Shown: positions 17,967 through 27,264, numbered from the stretch's first letter. The stretch: DNA of 64,000 nucleotides from Ahrensia kielensis DSM 5890 (GCF_000374465.1 NZ_KB894528.1:1-64000), one strand, 5' to 3'. The notes: generated by a model not told the origin, from the letters alone. Made by a program: numbers and translations.

Positions 17967-18809
17967 TTAAGATTTTTTGTCGGCCTCATATTTGAAAATT
18001 GCGAAATTTATTCTTCTTATCGAGTCGATAAAATACGGCATTCTTCGAGTTGGTATCTGATTGAAATGCCCGGTTTCAAGTATTGTAGGCGCAGCCCAGC
18101 CGATCGCGTCATGGCTTGAGCTGCCATACACGATGAAGCAATTGCGCGGTTTTTCGGCAAGGTTATTTAAAAGGCTTTCAATCACTTTGTCGAAGACGGG
18201 TTTGGAGAATGGATTATAGAAGTAAACGAAAAGATCAGTATCCGGAAACACATAGCTGGTTGCGTCTTCTTCAAGAACGCTAACATCGTTTTTCCGCGCG
18301 TTAGATTTGAAAAATTGCTTAATATTCAGTTTGGCAACATCCACAAGTTCCGATGCAAATTCAACGCCAACAATTTTGGGGAATTTGTATTGTGCTGCGA
18401 GCAATAAAGTTCTTCCCTTGCCGCAACCAAGATCAATAAATGTGCTGCTGGTTTGATCCATATCATCGGGCATATTTTCCATTATAAAATGGAAGCTATT
18501 TGGCGACGTACAAACGCATTCATTTCCAAGATCTTTGTTGGGGCCTACAACATTCAAAAAGTCTAACCGAATGGAACCTGCGGTGTCTACACCGTGTTTT
18601 CGGTCCCATCGTTTAGCAAAATAGTTGGCAGATATATGTTGGATATTGCGCGTGATGAATTGATAAGAGCCACGTATGCCGTGCTTTCTCAATAGGTCTA
18701 TAATGCCTTTTATACCGAGACTTTTGATTTGCTTCACCGCACGGCCCAAACGACCGACTGAGTGATCTTCAAGGTTTTTCGAAGTGTGGTTTTCTTGCTG
18801 CTGATCCAC
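17967..18809 (-). CDS. Class I SAM-dependent methyltransferase
   Basis: A 280-aa protein with motif I TFIDLGCGKGRTLLLAAQY (about 122-140), then IVGVEFASELVDVAKLNI (ribose-binding acidic residue) and DLFVYFYNPFSKPVFDKV (motif IV region). It probably methylates a sugar or another small molecule. Its N-terminal about 90 residues resemble no domain I recognise. It converges on the ATP-grasp gene with 30 bases between stops and closes the polysaccharide region. Confidence 0.8.
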   Translation of the reverse strand: MDQQQENHTSKNLEDHSVGRLGRAVKQIKSLGIKGIIDLLRKHGIRGSYQFITRNIQHISANYFAKRWDRKHGVDTAGSIRLDFLNVVGPNKDLGNECVCTSPNSFHFIMENMPDDMDQTSSTFIDLGCGKGRTLLLAAQYKFPKIVGVEFASELVDVAKLNIKQFFKSNARKNDVSVLEEDATSYVFPDTDLFVYFYNPFSKPVFDKVIESLLNNLAEKPRNCFIVYGSSSHDAIGWAAPTILETGHFNQIPTRRMPYFIDSIRRINFAIFKYEADKKS

Positions 18810-18950
18810 GCTAAAGTCTCTCTCGTAAATTTAAGAAGTTTTGGAATAATAACAGCAATGAACTACAATACTCTTAAGATTAAGCATTCGGTAAATGTGA
18901 TCTGGGAGCAGCCTAAGCGAAACAGAAAGCACTTGCTTCCCTTTTGAAAA

Positions 18951-19075
18951 TCAGGTTTATGCTTTCGGAACGTACTAGGACCCGGTGAGAATCCGGGTGG
19001 CTCTTCCGGCCGCTGATCCGCCGGATAATCCTGAAAATTCCCAAACATATTATCGGGCCGTCTTTTGAAAGACTT
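18951..19075 (+). promoter_or_regulatory. Structured RNA leader of the SulP gene
   Basis: The 293-base gap before the transporter holds GC-rich pairings that contrast with the AT-rich flanks. CCCGGT-GAGA-AtCCGGG (18981-18997) is a stem capped by a GNRA tetraloop. TCCGGC (19005-19010) pairs with GCCGGA (19020-19025). AGGA (18977-18980) can pair with TCCT (19028-19031), closing a three-way junction. GTCTT-TTGA-AAGAC (19060-19073) follows. The arrangement looks like a cis-acting regulatory RNA. The alphaproteobacterial sul1 motif, reported upstream of sulfate-transporter genes, is a candidate identity from memory; I could not align it. Confidence 0.5.
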
Positions 19076-19102
19076 TCCGCCACTGGGTATGGACTATATT
19101 AA

Positions 19103-20602
19103 ATGATTTCACTTACTGACTACCGCCAACAATGGTTTGGCAACATACGGGGAGATGTGCTTGCAGGCATCGTCGTTGCGCTGGCACTTATCCCAGAAGC
19201 GATAGCCTTCGCGATTATCGCAGGCGTTGATCCCAAAGTAGCGCTTTATGCCTCTTTCTCTATCGCGGTGTTAATCGCTTTCGTTGGGGGCCGACCCGGA
19301 ATGATCTCCGCAGCCACCGCAGCGACAGCCGTATTAATGGTCACACTCGTTCGCGACTATGGGCTTGAATATCTCTTAGCAGCGACAGTACTCGCAGGAC
19401 TATTGCAGATAGCGGCTGGGTTTTTGAAGCTCGGACGTTTCATGCGTTATGTCTCAAAATCTGTGATGACGGGATTTTTAAACGCACTGGCGATTTTAAT
19501 TTTCATGGCGCAGTTGCCGGAACTAAATTTAGCGAATCCCGGCGTTACTTATTTAACCTACGCGCTCGTCGCCTTGGGGTTAGCTATCATTTATTTGTTT
19601 CCGCGCATTACAACTGCTGTTCCTTCCCCGCTTGTGACGATCATTGTTTTAACCGTGCTTGTCGTCGTTATGGGCTGGGATGGTGTGCGCACCGTTGGTG
19701 ACATGGGGGCAATGCCTGACACGTTACCTGTGTTTCTCATCCCGCAGATTCCGCTGAACTTTGAAACGCTATTGATTATTTTGCCTTATTCGTTGGCGGT
19801 GGCCGTTGTGGGCTTACTTGAAAGCTTAATGACGCAAAATATAGTCGACGATTTAACCGATACGAAATCAAGTCGTGATCAAGAATGTATTGGCCAAGGT
19901 ATCGCCAACACTGCCACTGGCTTCATTGGTGGTATGGCAGGTTGCGCTATGATTGGTCAGTCTATTATCAACGTAAAGTCAGGGGGGCGGGGACGACTAT
20001 CAGCCTTTACCGCTGGTGCCGTTTTGTTGCTTCTCGTTGTTGGCCTTGGCGATATGGTTGCACGCATCCCAATGCCGGCCCTCGTTGCCATCATGATTAT
20101 GGTGTCAATCGGTACATTCTCATGGTCATCAATAAAAGCGATGCGCGTGCACCCACGTTCGTCCACAATTGTTATGTTGGCGACGGTTGCTGCCGTCGTT
20201 TACACTCACAATCTAGCTATTGGCGTTCTAATTGGTGTCCTGTTGTCTGGCATCTTTTTTGCTGCCAAAATTGCTCAATTGTTCCGTATCACGTCGACAC
20301 TTTCGGATGACGGTCGGGTGCGCACATATGCTCTTGAAGGCCAGTTATTCTACGGTTCGACGGAGGATTTCACGCAAGCTTTTGATTTCCGTGAAGCTCC
20401 TGATCGCGTAGTAATAGATGTAACGCGGGCACATATTTGGGACATCAGTTCTGTGCAAGCATTGGATATGGCGATCTTGAAATTTCGCCGCGAAGGTGCC
20501 GATGTAGAAGTTATCGGCATGAATGAAGCATCTGAAACCATCGTTGATAAGCTTGCAATTCATGACAAGCCTGGCGCGATGGATAAGTTGATGGGACATT
20601 GA
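19103..20602 (+). CDS. SulP-family anion transporter with STAS domain
   Basis: A 499-aa inner-membrane transporter for sulfate, bicarbonate or a related anion. The N-terminal 390 residues carry the SulP core ([20 protein letters not shown], then [20 protein letters not shown] and [20 protein letters not shown]). The C-terminal about 95 residues form the cytoplasmic STAS domain ([18 protein letters not shown], then [20 protein letters not shown]). The order and length are complete. The gene is followed after 12 bases by a universal stress protein, probably in the same mRNA. The exact ion cannot be told from sequence. Confidence 0.93.
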   Translation: MISLTDYRQQWFGNIRGDVLAGIVVALALIPEAIAFAIIAGVDPKVALYASFSIAVLIAFVGGRPGMISAATAATAVLMVTLVRDYGLEYLLAATVLAGLLQIAAGFLKLGRFMRYVSKSVMTGFLNALAILIFMAQLPELNLANPGVTYLTYALVALGLAIIYLFPRITTAVPSPLVTIIVLTVLVVVMGWDGVRTVGDMGAMPDTLPVFLIPQIPLNFETLLIILPYSLAVAVVGLLESLMTQNIVDDLTDTKSSRDQECIGQGIANTATGFIGGMAGCAMIGQSIINVKSGGRGRLSAFTAGAVLLLLVVGLGDMVARIPMPALVAIMIMVSIGTFSWSSIKAMRVHPRSSTIVMLATVAAVVYTHNLAIGVLIGVLLSGIFFAAKIAQLFRITSTLSDDGRVRTYALEGQLFYGSTEDFTQAFDFREAPDRVVIDVTRAHIWDISSVQALDMAILKFRREGADVEVIGMNEASETIVDKLAIHDKPGAMDKLMGH

Positions 20603-20614
20603 GGGAGAGAGTGA

Positions 20615-21466
20615 ATGGATAAGATTTTAACACTGCTGGACGGGTCCGAATATTCCGAAAGCGTTTGCCACCATACGGCGTGGATAGCGCAGAAGCTCAA
20701 TGCTCATGTTGTAGCCATGCATGTGTTGGGGCGTCGTGAAGCAGCGCCGGCGACCGACTTGTCTGGCGCTTTGCGTCTTGGTGCTCGCACTGCACTTCTT
20801 GAAGAGTTATCTGCCCTGGATGAGCAACGTGCGAAATTGGCGCAAGCCAAAGGTCACGCGATATTGGAAGATGCAAAGAAAATCCTTGAAAAGGACGATA
20901 TACCTTCGGTGACTTTGCGTCTGCGGAAAGGTGACCTTCTCGACTCTGTCCGTGAGTTTGATGGTGAAATTCGCGCGATCACCATCGGAAAACGTGGTGA
21001 AGGTGCAGATTTTGCTTCCGGACATTTGGGCTCAAATTTGGAGCGTATCGTTCGCATATCCAAGGTGCCGGTGTTTGTGGCCTCGCGAGAATTCCGACCT
21101 ATCTCTAAGGTTCTTGTCGCTTATGACGGTAGTGCAAGTGCTAAAGTTGCTATCGAACGCATGTCAACGAGCCCTGTCTTCGATGATCTCGACATTTGCG
21201 TTCTTTGCGTTGGGCAAGACAGCGTTAAGGCTCAAAAAACGGCAGATGAAGCTGTTGCGAAACTAAGCGCCGCGAATATCAAAGCATCGTCCCGTGTTGA
21301 AGCGGGTGAACCTGAAGATGTTTTGAGCAAGCTTGTGGCGGAAGAGGGGTTCGATCTATTGGTAATGGGAGCCTACGGACATAGCCGGATTAGAACACTT
21401 ATTATCGGCTCTACAACGGCTGCAATGGTTCAGTCCGTAAAAATTCCAGTCTTGTTGTATAAATAG
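20615..21466 (+). CDS. Tandem universal stress protein (UspA family)
   Basis: A cytoplasmic protein of 283 aa made of two Usp domains (about 1-150 and 160-283). The second domain ends with GAYGHSRIRTLIIGSTT, which fits the ATP-binding pattern G-x2-G-x9-G-S; the first has the weaker GKRGEGADFASGHLGSNLER. The ATG at 20615 has AGGGAGAGA upstream. It is probably cotranscribed with the SulP gene, and this pairing is frequent. A terminator follows directly. The role is a stress or energy-state function; no ligand is proven. Confidence 0.92.
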   Translation: MDKILTLLDGSEYSESVCHHTAWIAQKLNAHVVAMHVLGRREAAPATDLSGALRLGARTALLEELSALDEQRAKLAQAKGHAILEDAKKILEKDDIPSVTLRLRKGDLLDSVREFDGEIRAITIGKRGEGADFASGHLGSNLERIVRISKVPVFVASREFRPISKVLVAYDGSASAKVAIERMSTSPVFDDLDICVLCVGQDSVKAQKTADEAVAKLSAANIKASSRVEAGEPEDVLSKLVAEEGFDLLVMGAYGHSRIRTLIIGSTTAAMVQSVKIPVLLYK

Positions 21467-21474
21467 AAATGAGT

Positions 21475-21497
21475 GCGGCCTCTTGAGGCCGCGTTTT
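21475..21497 (+). terminator. Rho-independent terminator after usp
   Basis: GCGGCCTC (21475-21482), TT, GAGGCCGC (21485-21492), then GTTTTCTATTTT. It closes the sulP-usp unit. Confidence 0.85.
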
Positions 21498-21687
21498 CTA
21501 TTTTGCAAAATGTTGCCTCGTTAGTCTATTACTTAGTTACCTTTTAAAAGGGGCGCAGTATTAACCAAAACTTGTTGTGCTTCTACCAATTTGATCTGAT
21601 GTTAACATCAAGCGAAAATACGCTTAAATCTCTCATAACAACCAAAATTTTCTGTGCAAATTAAACTGTTTATGGCAGGCTTAGTGC

Positions 21688-23016
21688 ATGAAAAAACAAG
21701 CCTTATATTTGACGACAGCAATGTTTTTACATTTGCCTTTTGCTTCTGCGCTTGAAATCAAAGCGGTCGATGATGATGCATTCGTTGACGTCGATATGAA
21801 GCAGGCAAAGCTGGGTCAGCTGTTGTTTTGGGACCCTGTTTTGTCAGGCAACAAGAATATTTCTTGTGGCACGTGCCATCATCCAAAGCTTGGCACTGCC
21901 GACGGCGTTTCACTGTCAATCGGCGAGGGCGGTATCGGGTTGGGGCCTGATCGGGTGGTTGATAAAAACAATATTCCTGAGCAGCGTATTCCGCGTAATG
22001 CACCCGCATTGTTTAACCTTGGCGCAAAAGAATTTACTGTCATGTTTCATGATGGGCGACTTGAAGCCGATGATACAAAAAAATCTGGATTACGCACCCC
22101 GCTAGACGATGACATGACTGTTGGGTTCTCCGGTGTGTTATCCGCGCAATCAATGTTTCCTGTTTTGTCGTCAGATGAAATGGCAGGGCATTATAGCGAG
22201 AACGATGTTGCTAAAGCTGTTCGCCGCGGTTTGATAACGGGCACCGATGGCGCGTGGGATATTATCTCAAAGCGTGTTGCTGCAATCGATGAATATCAAA
22301 AGATGTTCGATGAGATTGATCCCGAAATAGCGCAGGGAAAGCCAATCGGGTTTACAGATATTTCAAATGCTATTGCAGCATTTATCGCCTTTGAGTGGCG
22401 ATCAGACGAGAGCCCGTTCGACAATTATCTTCGCGGCGAAGCGCAGCTTGATGATGTCGCGGCGCAAGGCATGGACTTGTTTTACGGTAAAGCTCAATGC
22501 GCATCTTGCCACACAGGACCGTTCCAAACAGACCATAAGTTTCATGCAATGGGCGTGCCGCAAATTGGCCCCGGAAAAGCCGAGCGGTTCGAAAGCCATA
22601 GTCAAGATACAGGCCGAATGCGGGTGACAGGAAGGCTTGAAGATGCATACGCATTTCGCACGCCATCTTTACGCAATGTGACTTTGACTGCACCTTACGG
22701 ACATTCAGGCGCTTATCGTAATTTACGTCATTTCCTTGAGGCGCATGTCGAGCCCTCCACGGCAGTTGATTATTACGACAAAAGTGAAGCCCAGTTTAGT
22801 GACTACACGCCGCCTAAAAATGATTGGGCAGCACTAGAAGATGCAAAAGAAAATCAAGCAATCAAAGATGCCGTTCGCTGGTCCGGTGTAAAACTGGCGG
22901 CAGGTGAAATTGATGTTTTAATGGCTTTTATGGGTGCTTTGGAAGATAAGAAAAGTCTGACTTCGCGGCTTGGTGTGCCAAACACGGTGCCAAGCGGTTT
23001 GCCGGTCGACAAGTAA
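21688..23016 (+). CDS. Diheme cytochrome c peroxidase / MauG-like protein
   Basis: A periplasmic protein of 442 aa with a signal peptide (about 1-21, ending FASA). Two c-type heme sites are present: C60-GT-C63-H64 in the N-terminal domain and C271-AS-C274-H275 in the C-terminal domain. NAPALFNLGAKEFTVMFHDG and RTPSLRNVTLTAPYGHSGAY are classical blocks of this family. It either reduces hydrogen peroxide with electrons from cytochrome c or oxidises a protein or small-molecule substrate as MauG does. At about 420 residues after processing it is longer than the 320-350 usual for CcpA, closer to the MauG-like branch. It converges with the ASPIC protein gene, 27 bases away. Confidence 0.92.
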   Translation: MKKQALYLTTAMFLHLPFASALEIKAVDDDAFVDVDMKQAKLGQLLFWDPVLSGNKNISCGTCHHPKLGTADGVSLSIGEGGIGLGPDRVVDKNNIPEQRIPRNAPALFNLGAKEFTVMFHDGRLEADDTKKSGLRTPLDDDMTVGFSGVLSAQSMFPVLSSDEMAGHYSENDVAKAVRRGLITGTDGAWDIISKRVAAIDEYQKMFDEIDPEIAQGKPIGFTDISNAIAAFIAFEWRSDESPFDNYLRGEAQLDDVAAQGMDLFYGKAQCASCHTGPFQTDHKFHAMGVPQIGPGKAERFESHSQDTGRMRVTGRLEDAYAFRTPSLRNVTLTAPYGHSGAYRNLRHFLEAHVEPSTAVDYYDKSEAQFSDYTPPKNDWAALEDAKENQAIKDAVRWSGVKLAAGEIDVLMAFMGALEDKKSLTSRLGVPNTVPSGLPVDK

Positions 23017-23043
23017 GCGACCCGTTGCTGTGTTGGGTGAACT

Positions 23044-24606
23044 TTAAATCGGGCTAAGCTCGATTTGATTGCTGTCGCCACGCTTAGCAATAATTCTGCT
23101 GTTCGCTTCGATTTTTGTCCATTCAGATGTGGAACCATCGGGCCATATGACGCGTATTTCTGCTTGCTTGGCTAAACCTAGACCAAAATGGGTAGGGCCG
23201 ATCTTACCGCTGGCATGACCGCCGCCGATTGTGATTTCTTGTGTTTGTACTTTGCTGTCAGATGCAGTGCGTAATTCAATCCAGGCGCCAATAGCATCGA
23301 CATTGCTGACGTTTTGTTGGAGCTTGATAGACGCAAAATTACCGCTATTCGTGCTCGCATTCTCATAGATATCGAAAGCGGCGCGTCGGTTCATAACCGC
23401 GATATCCAGTTTTCCGTCTAGATTAAAATCTGCAATCGAAGCGCCACGTGAACGGGCTGTATCAGCAAGCCCTGCTTCAAGTCCCACCTCAACAAAAGTG
23501 CCATCTGCTTCTTGTACGAGTAGATTGTTCGGGTCCTTCATCGCCATGCCAGGCATTTGGTCGACATTGCCCTTGGCGATAAAAAGATCAGCAAGACCGT
23601 CATTATTAATGTCGTTAAACTCTGCATGCCAACCAGTAGAAGGGCGACCATCATCGCCGGTATAGGGGCGCTGTGCATAAGCGCCGATATTGAACGGCGC
23701 ATTTTCCATTTTTGCGCCGCCTGCATAAAATTGGATTAACTGATCACCCATGGATGTCAGCATTATATCGGGCGCTTTATCGCCGTTTAGATCCTGACTG
23801 GCGATCCCCATTCCCCAAACGGAAATAGGCAACCAGCCGTCTTCACGTGTAAGGAAGCGCATTTCATCGAGGCGAAACATTTGCTCCTCGCCGTCACGCA
23901 AATAATAATGGCGGTCATTGGAAATGCGTAGATCGCGGCGCCCGTTTCGCGTCCAGTCTGAAAAGAGCATGGAAAGCGCGCAGTAGCCCGGATCGAGAGT
24001 TATGGGTTCTTGGTAATGTAAGCCTTCTGGCCGGTACAGATGGTTTACATCGCAAGCACCAAACGGCCCTTCAGGATTATCGCGGTCAACATAATTGCCA
24101 ACGGCTAATGTCGGCAAGCTTGCGTTTTCTTCCCATATTGCAGAGAAAGATGTGGTCCAGCGATCAAGCCCATTGAAATGCCATGGAGCATTTGCTTCTT
24201 CAAATTGACAGTTCCCTAAGCCGCGCAGAATTTTGTTCTCGCCCACGCGCATGACGAACAAATCCATATGCTCATCATTATCAATGTTGATAGGGTAGGC
24301 GCCGGTTACTGAATCAAATTCAGCGCCAGTATTCGGCAGGTTTTGAAAATGGATTGCAGCGCCTGCTTGTGTTGTCGTGTTGACCGCAAGGCGCGACATG
24401 TTTTCGCCGCCAGCAAGAAACACATCGGGAAAGGCGTCGCCGTTACAATCAAATGTCGCCATGCCGCCGCCGACAAAATACTCCCAGCCACCATTATATA
24501 TGTGCTCAAAATCAAAAGTCTTTGCGCGTGGCTCGAATTTAATATCGCCAGCAAAAACAGTCGATGAGGTAAGAAGAGCAGTCAGTGTGAGGGCAAACTT
24601 GTTCAA
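23044..24606 (-). CDS. Secreted FG-GAP/ASPIC-UnbV (CRTAC1-like) protein
   Basis: A 520-aa exported protein with a signal peptide (about 1-19, ending VFAG). Calcium-binding FG-GAP/VCBS beta-propeller repeats follow: DCNGDAFPDVFLAGG, INIDNDEHMDLFVMRVGENK, QDLNGDKAPDIMLTSMGDQL, NDINNDGLADLFIAKGN, and DFNLDGKLDIAVMNRR. The C terminus is an ASPIC/UnbV domain (AIGAWIELRT, then EITIGGGHASGKIGPTHFGL and IRVIWPDGSTSEW). The function is unknown; such proteins bind calcium and may act in adhesion or as partners of redox enzymes. It starts only 10 bases after xylR, so the two may share an mRNA, which is unexpected. Confidence 0.88.
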   Translation of the reverse strand: MNKFALTLTALLTSSTVFAGDIKFEPRAKTFDFEHIYNGGWEYFVGGGMATFDCNGDAFPDVFLAGGENMSRLAVNTTTQAGAAIHFQNLPNTGAEFDSVTGAYPINIDNDEHMDLFVMRVGENKILRGLGNCQFEEANAPWHFNGLDRWTTSFSAIWEENASLPTLAVGNYVDRDNPEGPFGACDVNHLYRPEGLHYQEPITLDPGYCALSMLFSDWTRNGRRDLRISNDRHYYLRDGEEQMFRLDEMRFLTREDGWLPISVWGMGIASQDLNGDKAPDIMLTSMGDQLIQFYAGGAKMENAPFNIGAYAQRPYTGDDGRPSTGWHAEFNDINNDGLADLFIAKGNVDQMPGMAMKDPNNLLVQEADGTFVEVGLEAGLADTARSRGASIADFNLDGKLDIAVMNRRAAFDIYENASTNSGNFASIKLQQNVSNVDAIGAWIELRTASDSKVQTQEITIGGGHASGKIGPTHFGLGLAKQAEIRVIWPDGSTSEWTKIEANSRIIAKRGDSNQIELSPI

Positions 24607-24616
24607 TGCGGCGGGC

Positions 24617-25882
24617 CTATTGATTTGTGCTCGTTGCGCTAAGCAATGTTTCGGTTAGCTCAGAAAGTGCAAGCGCTGCAGCGCCCTGTGCCCAGAGTAG
24701 GTCACCCCAAGTGTGAACTTCAATATCTGGCCTCGTGCGTTGCCAGTCTAGCGTTTGGCGTTCCATTTCCTGCAATACTTCATCCTCGTATAGAAAGTCA
24801 TATTGCATGCGAGCGCCGGATAGAATGACCAAGCTTGGGTCAAAAAGATTGACGACATTCGCAAGGCCAGTCGCAAGGTATCGGCCAGCACGTTTGAAAA
24901 TTGTCGTCGCAGCTTCATGGCCGTTTTTGGCTTCCTCAAAAAGCCTATCTAGAATCAAACTTATATCGCCCATTTCACTGGGGTCCAAAGTGAGCGCAGT
25001 TGAGGCTTCGCGCACAAGCGCGTAGTCAGCGACATAGGCTTCAAGGCATCCACGCTGGCCACATCGGCACAATGCCCCATCAAGCTGCACTTTTGTGTGG
25101 CCAAGCTCCATGCCCACACCATGTGCACCGCGGTAAATTCTATGGTTGACGACAAGCCCCATGCCTATGCCGTGCTCAATAGTAATAACTGCGAAATCAG
25201 AAACCGTGCGCCCTTTACCAAACCAAAGTTCGGCTAGTGTGACGAGATTGGTGTCATTGTCTATATAGACAGGGCAATTCAAAACTTCGCTGGCCAAAGC
25301 TGCAAGAGCGATGTTTTGTTGATCGAGCATAGGAGACCAAATCACTTTGCCAGCAGCGCAATCGATCAATCCAGGCAGTCCCATGCCAATGGCTGAAAGT
25401 TGGGAGTGTTTTATGCCGCTCTCTTTAAGCGCCATCTGCAAGACATCATTGATCTCTTTTAATATGTCATTTGCGCCGCGTGATGCACTATTGTGAGCGA
25501 TGTCGGCCGAGCCCAACATGTTGCCTGCAAAATCCATGATGACCGCAGTGTGCGTTTTGTCGTTGGTTTTGATGCCTGCTACAAAGAAAGAATCTTTACG
25601 AATAGCGATAGAAACAGGTGGCCGCCCGCGGATAGGCTCGCCTTCGCGCGGCGGTGTTGTCACTTCATGTACATAACCAGCCTGTATAAGTTCATTGACG
25701 AGTGCGGTTACACTGGCAGGACTAATTTGGAGGCTGCTTGAAATATCAACGCGCGCGCACAGGCCAGCGCCGCGAACATGTTCAAATATTTGCTGCTTTA
25801 AAGTTCGACTTATATCGGACGATTGCGCAATAAGCGGTCCGACGCCTTGAATGTGTTCGGTGTCATTGCTGTGCTGCAACAT
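24617..25882 (-). CDS. xylR: ROK-family repressor of the xylose operon
   Basis: A 421-aa transcription factor with an N-terminal winged helix-turn-helix (ISSSLQISPASVTALVNELI, about 49-68) and a C-terminal ROK sugar-binding domain. The ROK signatures are IGMGLPGLID, VYIDNDTNLVTLAELWFGKG, GHTKVQLDGALCRCGQRGCL (zinc motif CxCGxxGCxE) and VILSGA. It lies back-to-back with xylF across 204 bases. By family and context it represses xylFHGBA and is released by xylose or a derivative. The name rests mainly on this neighbourhood. Confidence 0.88.
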   Translation of the reverse strand: MLQHSNDTEHIQGVGPLIAQSSDISRTLKQQIFEHVRGAGLCARVDISSSLQISPASVTALVNELIQAGYVHEVTTPPREGEPIRGRPPVSIAIRKDSFFVAGIKTNDKTHTAVIMDFAGNMLGSADIAHNSASRGANDILKEINDVLQMALKESGIKHSQLSAIGMGLPGLIDCAAGKVIWSPMLDQQNIALAALASEVLNCPVYIDNDTNLVTLAELWFGKGRTVSDFAVITIEHGIGMGLVVNHRIYRGAHGVGMELGHTKVQLDGALCRCGQRGCLEAYVADYALVREASTALTLDPSEMGDISLILDRLFEEAKNGHEAATTIFKRAGRYLATGLANVVNLFDPSLVILSGARMQYDFLYEDEVLQEMERQTLDWQRTRPDIEVHTWGDLLWAQGAAALALSELTETLLSATSTNQ

Positions 25883-25981
25883 TAATTTATCAACTGAAAT
25901 TAAACAGCGAATAAAACGCTAAAAATCCCAGAAGCCTCCCATTTGTGTTTAATATTTACCACTTATTTCAAAAAATGGTCA

Positions 25982-26019
25982 ATTTATTTTTTGACAACTG
26001 AAAAAAATAAATCCATGAT
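25982..26019 (+). promoter_or_regulatory. xylF promoter overlapped by a likely XylR operator
   Basis: TTGACA (25991-25996) and CATGAT (26014-26019), 17 bases apart, form a sigma-70-like promoter. An inverted repeat, ATTTATTTTTT (25982-25992) and AAAAAAATAAAT (26001-26012), covers the -35 box and spacer. A/T-rich half sites facing a short centre are the pattern of ROK regulator operators (NagC/Mlc type), so XylR binding here would block RNA polymerase. Binding is inferred. Confidence 0.5.
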
Positions 26020-26086
26020 GTTGGCATACTCGGTATAGGTATCGAGGCGGCCAGGCATGGCGTATTAATCTCGGGAGGATTTTTAA

Positions 26087-27118
26087 ATGCGTAAATTTAT
26101 CTCTGTGGCAGCTTTCGCTGCTGTGGCAATGGCATCTGTTTCAACAGCGGCTATGGCTGAAGGTAAAAAGATTGGCGTAAGCTGGTCAAATTTCCAAGAA
26201 GAGCGCTGGAAAACAGATGAAGCAGCGATGAAAGCTGCCATCGAAGAAAATGGCGATGAGTATATCTCTGCCGACGCTCAAGCATCTGCAGCTAAACAGC
26301 TTACTGATGTTGAAAGCTTAATCGCGCAGGGTGCTGATGCACTCGTTATTCTATCCGTTGACTCAGGCGCAGTTGGCGCAGCTGTTGATGCAGCCGCAGC
26401 TGAAGGCATTCCTGTTCTTGGTTATGACCGTCTTGTTGAAGATGAACGTGCTTTCTACCTGACTTTCGATAACAAAGGTGTTGGCCGTATCATCGCTGAA
26501 AGCGTTAAAGCTGTTCAGCCTGAAGGCAATTACGCAATCATCAAAGGCGACAAGGGCGATCCGAACGCACTCTTCTTGCTTGAAGGCATGATGGAAGTGA
26601 TTGGTCCAGACGTTGAAGCTGGTAAAATCACAGTTGTTGGTGAAGCTTTCACTGATGGTTGGAAGCCAGACAATGCTCAGAAAAACATGGAGCAGATCCT
26701 TACAGCGAACGATAACAAAGTAGATGCTGTTCTTGCTGAAAATGATGGCATGGCAGGCGGCGTTATTGCAGCGCTGCAGGCACAGGGCATGAATGTTCCA
26801 GTTGGTGGCCAAGATGGTGACCATGCTGCGCTTAACCGCGTTGCACGCGGCACGCAGGTTGTGTCTGTATGGAAAGATGCACGCCAACTTGGTAAAGCAG
26901 CCGGCAACATTGCTGCAATGCTTGCTGACGGAAAAGCGATGTCTGATATTCCTGATGCCGTTAAATGGTCAGGTGGATCGAAAGGCGTTGAAATGAATGC
27001 AATCTTCCTTGCTCCTACACCAATAACAAAAGACAACATTAGTGCTGTTATTGATGCTGGCCACATTGCCAAAGACAAAGTCTGTGAAGGCGCTGTCGAC
27101 GGTGTTAACGGCTGCTAA
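26087..27118 (+). CDS. xylF: D-xylose ABC transporter, periplasmic binding protein
   Basis: The 343-aa protein captures xylose in the periplasm. A signal peptide ends at about residue 24 (TAAMA). The mature part is a type I periplasmic binding protein: KIGVSWSNFQEERWKTDEAA, ADALVILSVDSGAVGAAVDA, VLGYDRLVED, VLAENDGMAGGVIAALQAQG and VPVGGQDGDHAALNRVARGT. It is the first gene of xylFHGBA with a strong GGGAGGA ribosome site. A hairpin after the gene probably raises its expression above that of the downstream genes. Confidence 0.95.
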   Translation: MRKFISVAAFAAVAMASVSTAAMAEGKKIGVSWSNFQEERWKTDEAAMKAAIEENGDEYISADAQASAAKQLTDVESLIAQGADALVILSVDSGAVGAAVDAAAAEGIPVLGYDRLVEDERAFYLTFDNKGVGRIIAESVKAVQPEGNYAIIKGDKGDPNALFLLEGMMEVIGPDVEAGKITVVGEAFTDGWKPDNAQKNMEQILTANDNKVDAVLAENDGMAGGVIAALQAQGMNVPVGGQDGDHAALNRVARGTQVVSVWKDARQLGKAAGNIAAMLADGKAMSDIPDAVKWSGGSKGVEMNAIFLAPTPITKDNISAVIDAGHIAKDKVCEGAVDGVNGC

Positions 27119-27148
27119 TTAGCGCACGTTAACTTGCCTAATATTGAC

Positions 27149-27175
27149 AAAGTCCGCCGATTTTCGGCGGGCTTT
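27149..27175 (+). terminator. Intercistronic hairpin between xylF and xylH
   Basis: AAAGTCCGCCGA (27149-27160) pairs with TCGGCGGGCTTT (27164-27175) with one G-T pair, and a short T-poor tail follows. It probably acts as a partial terminator or 3'-end stabiliser that keeps xylF mRNA in excess, as is common in binding-protein operons. Confidence 0.65.
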
Positions 27176-27264
27176 GGTTCAAAAGGCCCAAAGAATTTAT
27201 AATATTTTCGATGTTTTGAGCCGCATAACCTGCGGTAACTGATGATCCACATCAGGAGGAAATT

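Noticed and set aside
26363-26887. Long minus-strand open frame of 174 codons inside xylF
   Set aside because: It is wholly antisense to a clear binding-protein gene, without ribosome site or family resemblance.
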